This document shows, in pieces, positions 1 through 12,808 of a DNA stretch of 64,000 nt. Under the pieces are notes generated by a model, which saw only the letters and a program-made list of their open reading frames with translations, ran no database searches and was not told where the DNA came from. A program made the translations under genes and the position numbers. Source of the stretch: Hippophae tibetana (Eukaryota; Streptophyta; Magnoliopsida; Rosales; Elaeagnaceae). Position 1 is the stretch's first letter; each line of letters opens with the position of its first letter. The stretch spans positions 71,284,449 to 71,348,448 of the forward strand of contig CM072810.1 of the NCBI GenBank assembly GCA_037013495.1, in the 5' to 3' direction.

Positions 1-97
1 AATCATTCCATGAAGAACACTTGGAAGAAAAGTACAAAGCTTGGTAAAAAATATTTTCATTAATTATATACTTCTTCCTCCATAAAAATGTTGTCGT

Positions 98-113
98 TTT
101 CTTATATAAGAAA
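98..113. other. 16-bp perfect palindrome, unit-1 example
   Basis: tttcttatataagaaa reads the same on both strands. It recurs once per unit through most of the left third (for example 1014-1029), with occasional variants such as ttcatatataag at 19320. In most units from 22826 on it is replaced by the non-palindromic cttatactagcaac. Whether it binds a protein is unknown. Confidence 0.8.
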
Positions 114-115
114 CA

Positions 116-123
116 AAACCCTA
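116..123 (+). other. Telobox-like word AAACCCTA, unit-1 example
   Basis: AAACCCTA lies just after the palindrome and is kept in nearly every unit on both sides of the array even though its flanks change (ccctaccc on the left, ccctagac or ccctaggc on the right). It matches the plant telobox, a permutation of the plant telomere repeat. A single 8-bp match may be chance, later copied by the satellite. Confidence 0.5.
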
Positions 124-855
124 CCCGTAATGCAACCTTAGTGGGGATATTTAGTTGTGACATGTGCTTAATTACGTCGTAAATAATAAAAGCATAAAAA
201 TACGTATGATAAATAAGACAAATTAAATTCCACAATTCAGTAGAAACAAAATGGCAAAACATAAGAGGCTCATAATTAAATAAAACAGAACTAATTGCTT
301 CCCCAATTAATCTTTTCATTTGATATTTCAAATCTATCCCTTGTGAAGGATCATGAGAATCTTTGTATGATCTATAGAATATTTGTTGGATATTGAGACC
401 TTTAGAATTTTTTTAAACACACTCTTGGTTAGTAACGCAATCGCTCTTACGGTGGCATTGAAAAAACCGGAAGCAAAACAAAACAGAATAGGTGCAACGA
501 AAGTTTAATACTCTCTGTAGGTGATGTAAACGGTGTAATTTGGTTTCAAACAAATATATTCTTACGAATCCATGCTCTTATTATAGGAATCTTTACATGC
601 TTCGATTTTATATATTATATTAAAAGTTCGGTCACCCGAGTCAAAAGTAATGGCCGTGTAAAATGGGAATTGTGATTTAACAAATGTTCTTTTTTTAATA
701 TTGTAAACAGTCGAACCCATCTTCTTTTTCCCTACATTTGGTTTTATGAAGAACAAAGATTGATTGAGCATAGAAATAAAGATTAAGACTAAGAGACGAA
801 GATTTAAAAAGGAACTACGAAATTAAATCCACACAAGAAATCAACATCAATAAGT

Positions 856-862
856 CCCTAAA
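856..862 (+). other. Plant telomere-like word CCCTAAA, unit-1 example
   Basis: agtccctaaaacccc near the 3' end of the unit contains one exact CCCTAAA followed by a degenerate ACCCC. Other copies read agtcccgaaaacccc or agtccgtaaaacccc, so this word is much less conserved than the AAACCCTA word and is absent from the short units, which lack this segment. Confidence 0.4.
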
Positions 863-1832
863 ACCCCAACCTTTTGACGCCAAAAAAATGATCACCCCCT
901 GTGATGTGTCAAATACAATCATTCCATGAAGAACACTTGGAAGAAAAGTACAAAGCTTGGTAAAAAATATTTTCATTAATTATATACTTCTTCCTCCATA
1001 AAAATGTTGTCGTTTTCTTATATAAGAAACAAAACCCTACCCGTAATGCAACCTTAGTGGGGATATTTAGTTGTGACATGTGCTTAATTACGTCGTAAAT
1101 AATAAAAGCATAAAAATACGTATGATAAATAAGACAAATTAAATTCCACAATTCAGTAGAAACAAAATGGCAAAACATAAGAGGCTCATAATTAAATAAA
1201 ACAGAACTAATTGCTTCCCCAATTAATCTTTTCATTTGATATTTCAAATCTATTCCTTGTGAAGGATCATGAGAATCTTTGTATGATCTATAGAATATTT
1301 GTTGGATATTGAGACCTTTAGAATTTTTTTAAACACACTCTTGGTTAGTAACGCAATCGCTCTTACGGTGGCATTGAAAAAACCAGAAGCAAAACAAAAC
1401 AGAATAGGTGCAATGAAAGTTTAATACTCTCTGTAGGTGATGTAAACGGTGTAATTTGGTTTCAAAAAAATATATTCTTACGAATCCATGCTCTGATTAT
1501 AGGAATCTTTACATGCTTCGATTTTATATATTATATTAAAAGTTCAGTCACCCGAGTCAAAAGTAACGGCCGTGTAAAATTGGAATTGTGATTTAACAAA
1601 TGTTCTTTTTTTAATATTGTAAATAGTAGAACCGATCTTCTTTTTCCCTACATTTGGTTTTATGAAGAACAAAGATTGATTGAGCGTAGAAATAAAGATT
1701 AAGACTAAGAGACGAAGATTTAAAAAGGAACTATGAAATTAAATCCACACAAGAAATCAACATCAATAAGTCCCTAAAACCCCAACCTTTTGACGCCAAA
1801 AAAATGATCACCCCTTGTGATGTGTCAAATAC

Positions 1833-3661
1833 AATCATTCCATGAAGAACACTTGGAAGAAAAGTACAAAGCTTGGTAAAAAATATTTTCATTAATTATA
1901 TACTTCTTCCTCCATAAAAATGTTTTCGTTTTCTTATATAAGAAACAAAACCCTACCAGTAATGCAACCTTAGTGGGGATATTTAGTTGTGACATGTGCT
2001 TAATTACTTTGTAAATAATAAAAGCATAAAAATACGTATGATAAATAAGACAAATTAAATTCCATAATTCAGTAGAAACAAAATCGCAAAACATAAGACG
2101 CTCATAATTAAATAAAACAGAACTAATTGCTTCCCCAATTAATCTTTTCATTTGATATTTCAAATATATCCCTTGTGAAGGATCGTGAGAATCTTTGTAT
2201 GATCTATAGAATATTTGTTGGATATTGAGACCTTTAGAATTTTTTAAACACACTCTTGGTTAGCAACTCAATCGCTCTTATGGTGACAATGAAAAAACCG
2301 GAAGTAAAAAAAACGGAATGTGTGCGACGAAAATTTTAAACTCTCGGTAGGTGATGTAAACGGTGTAATTTAGTTTCAAAAAAATATATTCTTAGGAATC
2401 CATGCTCTGATTATAGGAATATTTACATGCTTCGATTTTATATATTATATTAAAAGTTCAGTCACCCGAGTCAAAAGTAATGGCCGTGTAAAATTGGAAT
2501 TGTGATTTAACAAATGTTCTTTTTTTAATATTGTAAACAGTAGAACCCATCTTCTTTTTCCCTACATTTGGTTTTATGAAGAACAAAGATTGATTGAGCG
2601 TAGAAATAAAGATTAATACTAAGAAACGAAGATTTAAAAAGGAACTACGAAATTAAATCCACACACGAAATCAACATCAATAAGTCCCGAAAACCCCAAC
2701 CTTTTGACGCCAAAAAAATGATCACTCCCTTTGATGTATCAAATACAATCATTCCATCAAGAACACTTGGAAGAAAAGGACAAAGCTTGGTAAAAAATAT
2801 TTTCATTAATTATACTACTTCTTCCTCCATAAAAATGTTGTTGTTTTCTTATATAAGAAACAAAACCCTACCAGTAATGCAACCTTAGTGGGGATATTTA
2901 GTTGTGACATGTGCTTAATTACTTTGTAAATAATAAAAGCATAAAAATACGTATGATAAATAAGACAAATTAAATTCCACAATTCAGTAGAAACCAAATC
3001 GCAAAACATAAGACGCTCATAATTAAATAAAACAGAAATAATTGCTTCCCCAATTAATCTTTTCATTTGATATTTCAAATCTATCCCTTGTGAAGGATCG
3101 TGAGAATCTTTGTATGATCTATAGAATATTTGTTGGATATTGAGACCTTTAGAATTTTTTAAACACACTCTTGGTTAGCAACTCAATCGCTCTTATGGTG
3201 ACAATGAAAAAACCGGAAGTAAAAAAAACGGAATATGTGCGACGAAAATTTTAAACTCTCGGTAGGTGATCTAAACGGTGTAATTTAGTTTCAAAAAAAT
3301 ATATTCTTAGGAATCCATGCTCTGATTATAGGAATCTTTACATGCTTCGATTTTATATATTATATTAAAAGGCGAGTCACCCGAGTCAAAAGTAATGTCC
3401 GTGTAAAATTGGAATTGTGATTTAACAAATGTTCTTTTTTTAGTATTGTAAACAGTAGAACCCATCTTCTTTTTCCCTACATTTGGTTTTATGAAGAACA
3501 AAGATTGATTGAGCGTAGAAATAAAGATTAATACTAAGAAACGAAGATTTAAAAAGGAACTACGAAATTAAATCCACACACGAAATCAACATCAATAAGT
3601 CCCGAAAACCCCAACCTTTTGACGCCAAAAAAATGATCACTCCCTTTGATGTATCAAATAC
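1833..3661 (+). repeat. Y-X unit pair (1833-2746, 2747-3661)
   Basis: The 914-bp Y unit is recognised by ttccataattcag, caaatatatccc and ggaatatttacatg. The 915-bp X unit is recognised by gaaaccaaatcgc and aaaggcgagtcacccgag. Together they span 1829 bp, the same period as the XY dimers further right. With the Z unit at 917 they form a Z-Y-X run that reappears at 7320-10065. Confidence 0.88.
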
Positions 3662-5490
3662 AATCATTCCATCAAGAACACTTGGAAGAAAAGGACAAAG
3701 CTTGGTAAAAAATATTTTCATTAATTATACTACTTCTTCCTCCATAAAAATGTTGTTGTTTTCTTATATAAGAAACAAAACCCTACCAGTAATGCAACCT
3801 TAGTGGGGATATTTAGTTGTGACATGTGCTTAATTACTTTGTAAATAATAAAAGCATAAAAATACGTATGATAAATAAGACAAATTAAATTCCACAATTC
3901 AGTAGAAACCAAATCGCAAAACATAAGACGCTCATAATTAAATAAAACAGAACTAATTGCTTCCCCAATTAATCTTTTCATTTGATATTTCAAATCTATC
4001 CCTTGTGAAGGATCGTGAGAATCTTTGTATGATCTATAGAATATTTGTTGGATATTGAGACCTTTAGAATTTTTTAAACACACTCTTGGTTAGCAACTCA
4101 ATCGCTTTTATGGTGACAATGAAAAAACCGGAAGTAAAAAAAACGGAATATGTGCGACGAAAATTTTAAACTCTCGGTAGGTGATCTAAACGGTGTAATT
4201 TAGTTTCAAAAAAATATATTCTTAGGAATCCATGCTCTGATTATAGGAATCTTTACATGCTTCGATTTTATATATTATATTAAAAGGCGAGTGACCCGAG
4301 TCAAAAGTAATGTCCGTGTAAAATTGGAATTGTGATTTAACAAATGTTCTTTTTTTAGTATTGTAAACAGTAGAACCCATCTTCTTTTTCCCTACATTTG
4401 GTTTTATGAAGAACAAAGATTGATTGAGCGTAGAAATAAAGATTAAGACTAAGAAACGAAGATTTAAAAAGGAACTACGAAATTAAATCCACACACGAAA
4501 TCAACATCAATAAGTCCCTAAAACCCCAACCTTTTGACGCCCTAAAAATGATCACTCCCTTTGATGTATCAAATACAATCATTCCATCAAGAACACTTGG
4601 AAGAAAAGATCAAAGCTTGGTAAAAAATATTTTCATTAATTATATACTTCTTCCTCCATAAAAATGTTGTCGTTTTCTTATATAAGAAACAAAACCCTAC
4701 CCGTAATGCAACCTTAGTGGGGATATTTAGTTGTGACATGTGCTTAATTACTTTGTAAATAATAAAAGCATAAAAATACGTATGATAAATAAGACAAATT
4801 AAATTCCATAATTCAGTAGAAACAAAATCGCAAAACATAAGACGCTCATAATTAAATAAAACAGAACTAATTGCTTCCCCAATTAATCTTTTCATTTGAT
4901 ATTTCAAATATATCCCTTGTGAAGGATCGTGAGAATCTTTGTATGATCTATAGAATATTTGTTGGATATTGAGACCTTTAGAATTTTTTAAACACACTCT
5001 TGGTTAGCAACTCAATCGCTCTTATGGTGACAATGAAAAAACCGGAAGTAAAAAAAACGGAATGTGTGCGACGAAAATTTTAAACTCTCGGTAGGTGATG
5101 TAAACGGTGTAATTTAGTTTCAAAAAAATATATTCTTAGGAATCCATGCTCTGATTATAGGAATATTTACATGCTTCGATTTTATATATTATATTAAAAG
5201 TTCAGTCACCCGAGTCAAAAGTAATGGCCGTGTAAAATTGGAATTGTGATTTAAAAAATGTTCTTTTTTTAATATTGTAAACAGTAGAACCCATCTTCTT
5301 TTTCCCTACATTTGGTTTTATGAAGAACAAAGATTGATTGAGCGTAGAAATAAAGATTAATACTAAGAAACGAAGATTTAAAAAGGAACTACGAAATTAA
5401 ATCCACACACGAAATCAACATCAATAAGTCCCGAAAACCCCAACCTTTTGACGCCAAAAAAATGATCACTCCCTTTGATGTATCAAATAC
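3662..5490 (+). repeat. XY dimer HOR, copy 1 (1829 bp)
   Basis: Units 3662-4576 (X) and 4577-5490 (Y). Private variants are gcgagtgacccgag at about 4288 (other X copies read gcgagtcaccc), atcgcttttatgg at about 4102, and atttaaaaaatg at about 5251 in place of atttaacaaatg. All three recur exactly 1829 bp later, which marks this dimer and the next as a direct tandem duplication. Confidence 0.9.
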
Positions 5491-7319
5491 AATCATTCCA
5501 TCAAGAACACTTGGAAGAAAAGGACAAAGCTTGGTAAAAAATATTTTCATTAATTATACTACTTCTTCCTCCATAAAAATGTTGTTGTTTTCTTATATAA
5601 GAAACAAAACCCTACCAGTAATGCAACCTTAGTGGGGATATTTAGTTGTGACATGTGCTTAATTACTTTGTAAATAATAAAAGCATAAAAATACGTATGA
5701 TAAATAAGACAAATTAAATTCCACAATTCAGTAGAAACCAAATCGCAAAACATAAGACGCTCATAATTAAATAAAACAGAACTAATTGCTTCCCCAATTA
5801 ATCTTTTCATTTGATATTTCAAATCTATCCCTTGTGAAGGATCGTGAGAATCTTTGTATGATCTATAGAATATTTGTTGGATATTGAGACCTTTAGAATT
5901 TTTTAAACACACTCTTGGTTAGCAACTCAATCGCTTTTATGGTGACAATGAAAAAACCGGAAGTAAAAAAAACGGAATATGTGCGACGAAAATTTTAAAC
6001 TCTCGGTAGGTGATCTAAACGGTGTAATTTAGTTTCAAAAAAATATATTCTTAGGAATCCATGCTCTGATTATAGGAATCTTTACATGCTTCGATTTTAT
6101 ATATTATATTAAAAGGCGAGTGACCCGAGTCAAAAGTAATGTCCGTGTAAAATTGGAATTGTGATTTAACAAATGTTCTTTTTTTAGTATTGTAAACAGT
6201 AGAACCCATCTTCTTTTTCCCTACATTTGGTTTTATGAAGAACAAAGATTGATTGAGCGTAGAAATAAAGATTAAGACTAAGAAACGAAGATTTAAAAAG
6301 GAACTACGAAATTAAATCCACACACGAAATCAACATCAATAAGTCCCTAAAACCCCAACCTTTTGACGCCCTAAAAATGATCACTCCCTTTGATGTATCA
6401 AATACAATCATTCCATCAAGAACACTTGGAAGAAAAGATCAAAGCTTGGTAAAAAATATTTTCATTAATTATATACTTCTTCCTCCATAAAAATGTTGTC
6501 GTTTTCTTATATAAGAAACAAAACCCTACCCGTAATGCAACCTTAGTGGGGATATTTAGTTGTGACATGTGCTTAATTACTTTGTAAATAATAAAAGCAT
6601 AAAAATACGTATGATAAATAAGACAAATTAAATTCCATAATTCAGTAGAAACAAAATCGCAAAACATAAGACGCTCATAATTAAATAAAACAGAACTAAT
6701 TGCTTCCCCAATTAATCTTTTCATTTGATATTTCAAATATATCCCTTGTGAAGGATCGTGAGAATCTTTGTATGATCTATAGAATATTTGTTGGATATTG
6801 AGACCTTTAGAATTTTTTAAACACACTCTTGGTTAGCAACTCAATCGCTCTTATGGTGACAATGAAAAAACCGGAAGTAAAAAAAACGGAATGTGTGCGA
6901 CGAAAATTTTAAACTCTCGGTAGGTGATGTAAACGGTGTAATTTAGTTTCAAAAAAATATATTCTTAGGAATCCATGCTCTGATTATAGGAATATTTACA
7001 TGCTTCGATTTTATATATTATATTAAAAGTTCAGTCACCCGAGTCAAAAGTAATGGCCGTGTAAAATTGGAATTGTGATTTAAAAAATGTTCTTTTTTTA
7101 ATATTGTAAACAGTAGAACCCATCTTCTTTTTCCCTACATTTGGTTTTATGAAGAACAAAGATTGATTGAGCGTAGAAATAAAGATTAATACTAAGAAAC
7201 GAAGATTTAAAAAGGAACTACGAAATTAAATCCACACACGAAATCAACATATATAAGTCCCGAAAACCCCAACCTTTTGACGCCAAAAAAATGATCACTC
7301 CCTTTGATGTATCAAATAC
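5491..7319 (+). repeat. XY dimer HOR, copy 2 (1829 bp)
   Basis: Units 5491-6405 (X) and 6406-7319 (Y). This nearly base-for-base copy of the preceding dimer includes its private variants at about 6117, 5931 and 7080. A visible difference near the end is acatatataag at about 7247, where copy 1 reads acatcaataag; the tail of this dimer also reads agtacaaagc rather than aggacaaagc just beyond the boundary. Confidence 0.9.
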
Positions 7320-9150
7320 AATCATTCCATCAAGAACACTTGGAAGAAAAGTACAAAGCTTGGTAAAAAATATTTTCATTAATTATACTACTTCTTCCTC
7401 CATAAAAATGTTGTCGTTTTCTTATATAAGAAACAAAACCCTACCCGTAATGCAACCTTAGTGGGGATATTTAGTTGTGACATGTGCTTAATTACGTCGT
7501 AAATAATAAAAGCATAAAAATACGTATGATAAATAAGACAAATTAAATTCCACAATTCAGTAGAAACAAAATGGCAAAACATAAGAGGCTCATAATTAAA
7601 TAAAACAGAACTAATTGCTTCCCCAATTAATCTTTTCATTTGATATTTCAAATCTATCCCTTGTGAAGGATCATGAGAATCTTTGTATGATCTATAGAAT
7701 ATTTGTTGGATATTGAGACCTTTAGAATTTTTTTAAACACACTCTTGGTTAGTAACGCAATCGCTCTTACGGTGGCATTGAAAAAACCAGAAGCAAAACA
7801 AAACAGAATAGGTGCAATGAAAGTTTAATACTCTCTGTAGGTGATGTAAACGGTGTAATTTGGTTTCAAAAAAATATATTCTTACGAATCCATGCTCTGA
7901 TTATAGGAATCTTTACATGCTTCGATTTTATATATTATATTAAAAGTTCAGTCACCCGAGTCAAAAGTAACGGCCGTGTAAAATTGGAATTGTGATTTAA
8001 CAAATGTTCTTTTTTTAATATTGTAAATAGTAGAACCGATCTTCTTTTTCCCTACATTTGGTTTTATGAAGAACAAAGATTGATTGAGCGTAGAAATAAA
8101 GATTAAGACTAAGAGACGGAGATTTAAAAAGGAACTATGAAATTAAATCCACACAAGAAATCAACATCAATAAGTCCCTAAAACCCCAACCTTTTGACGC
8201 CAAAAAAATGATCACCCCTTGTGATGTGTCAAATACAATCATTCCATGAAGAACACTTGGAAGAAAAGTACAAAGCTTGGTAAAAAATATTTTCATTAAT
8301 TATATACTTCTTCCTCCATAAAAATGTTGTCGTTTTCTTATATAAGAAACAAAACCCTACCCGTAATGCAACCTTAGTGGGGATATTTAGTTGTGACATG
8401 TGCTTAATTACTTTGTAAATAATAAAAGCATAAAAATACGTATGATAAATAAGACAAATTAAATTCCATAATTCAGTAGAAACAAAATCGCAAAACATAA
8501 GACGCTCATAATTAAATAAAACAGAACTAATTGCTTCCCCAATTAATCTTTTCATTTGATATTTCAAATATATCCCTTGTGAAGGATCGTGAGAATCTTT
8601 GTATGATCTATAGAATATTTGTTGGATATTAAGACCTTTAGAATTTTTTAAACACACTCTTGGTTAGCAACTCAATCGCTCTTATGGTGACAATGAAAAA
8701 ACCGGAAGTAAAAAAAACGGAATGTGTGCGACGAAAATTTTAAACTCTCGGTAGGTGATGTAAACGGTGTAATTTAGTTTCAAAAAAATATATTCTTAGG
8801 AATCCATGCTCTGATTATAGGAATATTTACATGCTTCGATTTTATATATTATATTAAAAGTTCAGTCACCCGAGTCAAAAGTAATGGCCGTGTAAAATTG
8901 GAATTGTGATTTAACAAATGTTCTTTTTTTAATATTGTAAACAGTAGAACCCATCTTCTTTTTCCCTACATTTGGTTTTATGAAGAACAAAGATTGATTG
9001 AGCGTAGAAATAAAGATTAATACTAAGAAACGAAGATTTAAAAAGGAACTACGAAATTAAATCCACACACGAAATCAACATCAATAAGTCCTGAAAACCC
9101 CAACCTTTTGACGCCAAAAAAATGATCACTCCCTTTGATGTATCAAATAC
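7320..9150 (+). repeat. Z-Y unit pair interrupting the XY dimers
   Basis: Unit 7320-8236 is 917 bp and carries the Z marks (ttacgtcgtaa, atggcaaaacataagagg, gaagcaaaacaaaacag). It also shares aaaccagaagc, gtgcaatgaaag and tagaaccgatc with the Z unit at 917. Unit 8237-9150 is Y. The run 7320-10065 therefore parallels 917-3661 at an offset of about 6404 bp, suggesting an older, larger duplication whose registers part after the X unit. Confidence 0.85.
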
Positions 9151-10979
9151 AATCATTCCATCAAGAACACTTGGAAGAAAAGTACAAAGCTTGGTAAAAA
9201 ATATTTTCATTAATTATACTACTTCTTCCTCCATAAAAATGTTGTTGTTTTCTTATATAAGAAACAAAACCCTACCAGTAATGCAACCTTAGTGGGGATA
9301 TTTAGTTGTGACATGTGCTTAATTACTTTGTAAATAATAAAAGCATAAAAATACGTATGATAAATAAGACAAATTAAATTCCACAATTCAGTAGAAACCA
9401 AATCGCAAAACATAAGACGCTCATAATTAAATAAAACAGAACTAATTGCTTCCCCAATTAATCTTTTCATTTGATATTTCAAATCTATCCCTTGTGAAGG
9501 ATCGTGAGAATCTTTGTATGATCTATAGAATATTTGTTGGATATTGAGACCTTTAGAATTTTTTAAACACACTCTTGGTTAGCAACTCAATCGCTCTTAT
9601 GGTGACAATGAAAAAACCGGAAGTAAAAAAAACGGAATATGTGCGACGAAAATTTTAAACTCTCGGTAGGTGATCTAAACGGTGTAATTTAGTTTCAAAA
9701 AAATATATTCTTAGGAATCCATGCTCTGATTATAGGAATCTTTACATGCTTCGATTTTATATATTATATTAAAAGGCGAGTCACCCGAGTCAAAAGTAAT
9801 GTCCGTGTAAAATTGGAATTGTGATTTAACAAATGTTCTTTTTTTAGTATTGTAAACAGTAGAACCCATCTTCTTTTTCCCTACATTTGGTTTTATGAAG
9901 AACAAAGATTGATTGAGCGTAGAAATAAAGATTAAGACTAAGAAACGAAGATTTAAAAAGGAACTACGAAATTAAATCCACACACGAAATCAACATCAAT
10001 AAGTCCCTAAAACCCCAACCTTTTGACGCCCTAAAAATGATCACTCCCTTTGATGTATCAAATACAATCATTCCATCAAGAACACTTGGAAGAAAAGATC
10101 AAAGCTTGGTAAAAAATATTTTCATTAATTATATACTTCTTCCTCCATAAAAATGTTGTCGTTTTCTTATATAAGAAACAAAACCCTACCCGTAATGCAA
10201 CCTTAGTGGGGATATTTAGTTGTGACATGTGCTTAATTACTTTGTAAATAATAAAAGCATAAAAATACGTATGATAAATAAGACAAATTAAATTCCATAA
10301 TTCAGTAGAAACAAAATCGCAAAACATAAGACGCTCATAATTAAATAAAACAGAACTAATTGCTTCCCCAATTAATCTTTTCATTTGATATTTCAAATAT
10401 ATCCCTTGTGAAGGATCGTGAGAATCTTTGTATGATCTATAGAATATTTGTTGGATATTGAGACCTTTAGAATTTTTTAAACACACTCTTGGTTAGCAAC
10501 TCAATCGCTCTTATGGTGACAATGAAAAAACCGGAAGTAAAAAAAACGGAATGTGTGCGACGAAAATTTTAAACTCTCGGTAGGTGATGTAAACGGTGTA
10601 ATTTAGTTTCAAAAAAATATATTCTTAGGAATCCATGCTCTGATTATAGGAATATTTACATGCTTCGATTTTATATATTATATTAAAAGTTCAGTCACCC
10701 GAGTCAAAAGTAATGGCCGTGTAAAATTGGAATTGTGATTTAACAAATGTTCTTTTTTTAATATTGTAAACAGTAGAACCCATCTTCTTTTTCCCTACAT
10801 TTGGTTTTATGAAGAACAAAGATTGATTGAGCGTAGAAATAAAGATTAATACTAAGAAACGAAGATTTAAAAAGGAACTACGAAATTAAATCCACACACG
10901 AAATCAACATCAATAAGTCCCGAAAACCCCAACCTTTTGACGCCAAAAAAATGATCACTCCCTTTGATGTATCAAATAC
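9151..10979 (+). repeat. XY dimer HOR, copy 3 (1829 bp)
   Basis: Units 9151-10065 (X, gaaaccaaatcgc and aaaggcgagtcaccc) and 10066-10979 (Y, caaatatatccc). It lacks the gcgagtgaccc variant of copies 1 and 2, so it belongs to a separate duplication event, or the variant arose later in copies 1 and 2. Confidence 0.9.
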
Positions 10980-12808
10980 AATCATTCCATCAAGAACACT
11001 TGGAAGAAAAGTACAAAGCTTGGTAAAAAATATTTTCATTAATTATACTACTTCTTCCTCCATAAAAATGTTGTTGTTTTCTTATATAAGAAACAAAACC
11101 CTACCAGTAATGCAACCTTAGTGGGGATATTTAGTTGTGACATGTGCTTAATTACTTTGTAAATAATAAAAGCATAAAAATACGTATGATAAATAAGACA
11201 AATTAAATTCCACAATTCAGTAGAAACCAAATCGCAAAACATAAGACGCTCATAATTAAATAAAACAGAACTAATTGCTTCCCCAATTAATCTTTTCATT
11301 TGATATTTCAAATCTATCCCTTGTGAAGGATCGTGAGAATCTTTGTATGATCTATAGAATATTTGTTGGATATTGAGACCTTTAGAATTTTTTAAACACA
11401 CTCTTGGTTAGCAACTCAATCGCTCTTATGGTGACAATGAAAAAACCGGAAGTAAAAAAAACGGAATATGTGCGACGAAAATTTTAAACTCTCGGTAGGT
11501 GATCTAAACGGTGTAATTTAGTTTCAAAAAAATATATTCTTAGGAATCCATGCTTTGATTATAGGAATCTTTACATGCTTCGATTTTATATATTATATTA
11601 AAAGGCGAGTCACCCGAGTCAAAAGTAATGTCCGTGTAAAATTGGAATTGTGATTTAACAAATGTTCTTTTTTTAGTATTGTAAACAGTAGAACCCATCT
11701 TCTTTTTCCCTACATTTGGTTTTATGAAGAACAAAGATTGATTGAGCGTAGAAATAAAGATTAAGACTAAGAAACGAAGATTTAAAAAGGAACTACGAAA
11801 TTAAATCCACACACGAAATCAACATCAATAAGTCCCTAAAACCCCAACCTTTTGACGCCCTAAAAATGATCACTCCCTTTGATGTATCAAATACAATCAT
11901 TCCATCAAGAACACTTGGAAGAAAAGATCAAAGCTTGGTAAAAAATATTTTCATTAATTATATACTTCTTCCTCCATAAAAATGTTGTCGTTTTCTTATA
12001 TAAGAAACAAAACTCTACCCGTAATGCAACCTTAGTGGGGATATTTAGTTGTGACATGTGCTTAATTACTTTGTAAATAATAAAAGCATAAAAATACGTA
12101 TGATAAATAAGACAAATTAAATTCCATAATTCAGTAGAAACAAAATCGCAAAACATAAGACGCTCATAATTAAATAAAACAGAACTAATTGCTTCCCCAA
12201 TTAATCTTTTCATTTGATATTTCAAATATATCCCTTGTGAAGGATCGTGAGAATCTTTGTATGATCTATAGAATATTTGTTGGATATTGAGACCTTTAGA
12301 ATTTTTTAAACACACTCTTGGTTAGCAACTCAATCGCTCTTATGGTGACAATGAAAAAACCGGAAGTAAAAAAAACGGAATGTGTGCGACGAAAATTTTA
12401 AACTCTCGGTAGGTGATGTAAACGGTGTAATTTAGTTTCAAAAAAATATATTCTTAGGAATCCATGCTCTGATTATAGGAATATTTACATGCTTCGATTT
12501 TATATATTATATTAAAAGTTCAGTCACCCGAGTCAAAAGTAATGGCCGTGTAAAATTGGAATTGTGATTTAACAAATGTTCTTTTTTTAATATTGAAAAC
12601 AGTAGAACCCATCTTCTTTTTCCCTACATTTGGTTTTATGAAGAACAAAGATTGATTGAGCGTAGAAATAAAGATTAATACTAAGAAACGAAGATTTAAA
12701 AAGGAACTACGAAATTAAATCCACACACGAAATCAACATATATAAGTCCCGAAAACCCCAACCTTTTGACGCCAAAAAAATGATCACTCCCTTTGATGTA
12801 TCAAATAC
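10980..12808 (+). repeat. XY dimer HOR, copy 4 (1829 bp)
   Basis: Units 10980-11894 (X) and 11895-12808 (Y). It is nearly identical to copy 3. Private changes include catgctttgatt at about 11550, aaaactctaccc at about 12008 (which breaks the telobox-like word) and aatattgaaaacag at about 12590. Confidence 0.9.

Larger units (their letters stand above)
1..1832 (+). repeat. Two Z-subtype units (1-916, 917-1832)
   Basis: Both units are 916 bp. Z is marked by ttacgtcgtaaat (171 and 1089), aaaatggcaaaacataagagg-type sequence near 250 and 1166, and gaagcaaaacaaaacagaat before the poly-A-rich middle, where most other units have gaagtaaaaaaaacgg. The two differ by scattered substitutions, such as ttcggtcacc in the first and ttcagtcacc in the second. 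The next Z unit is at 7320. Confidence 0.9.

Noticed and set aside
98-123. TATA-like element (tatataag) as a promoter for satellite transcripts
   Set aside because: It is part of a palindrome in AT-rich DNA. No start site, transcript or other promoter feature can be seen, so a promoter call is not supported.
8-755. Internal subrepeat suggested by atgaagaaca occurring near both ends of left-zone units, and by similar gaatctttgtatg and gaatctttacatg words
   Set aside because: Matches are only 10-13 bp, do not extend, and are not at regular spacing. No evidence that the 915-bp unit was built from shorter repeats.
1551-1574. Possible CENP-B-box-like sequence on the minus strand around cacccgagtcaaaagta
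   Set aside because: The best alignment matches only 7 of the 9 essential bases (the TTCG half is poor). At least one such match is expected by chance on the two strands of a 900-bp unit.
1825-2253. Recurrent minus-strand ORF of 87-142 aa (longest here), present in many left-zone units
   Set aside because: It repeats only because the DNA repeats. Unit length is not a multiple of three, and sister copies change its start and end through substitutions and small indels. Its composition is that of AT-rich noncoding DNA (many F, I, Y, K, L), and I recognise no domain. No sign of selection for amino-acid conservation is visible.
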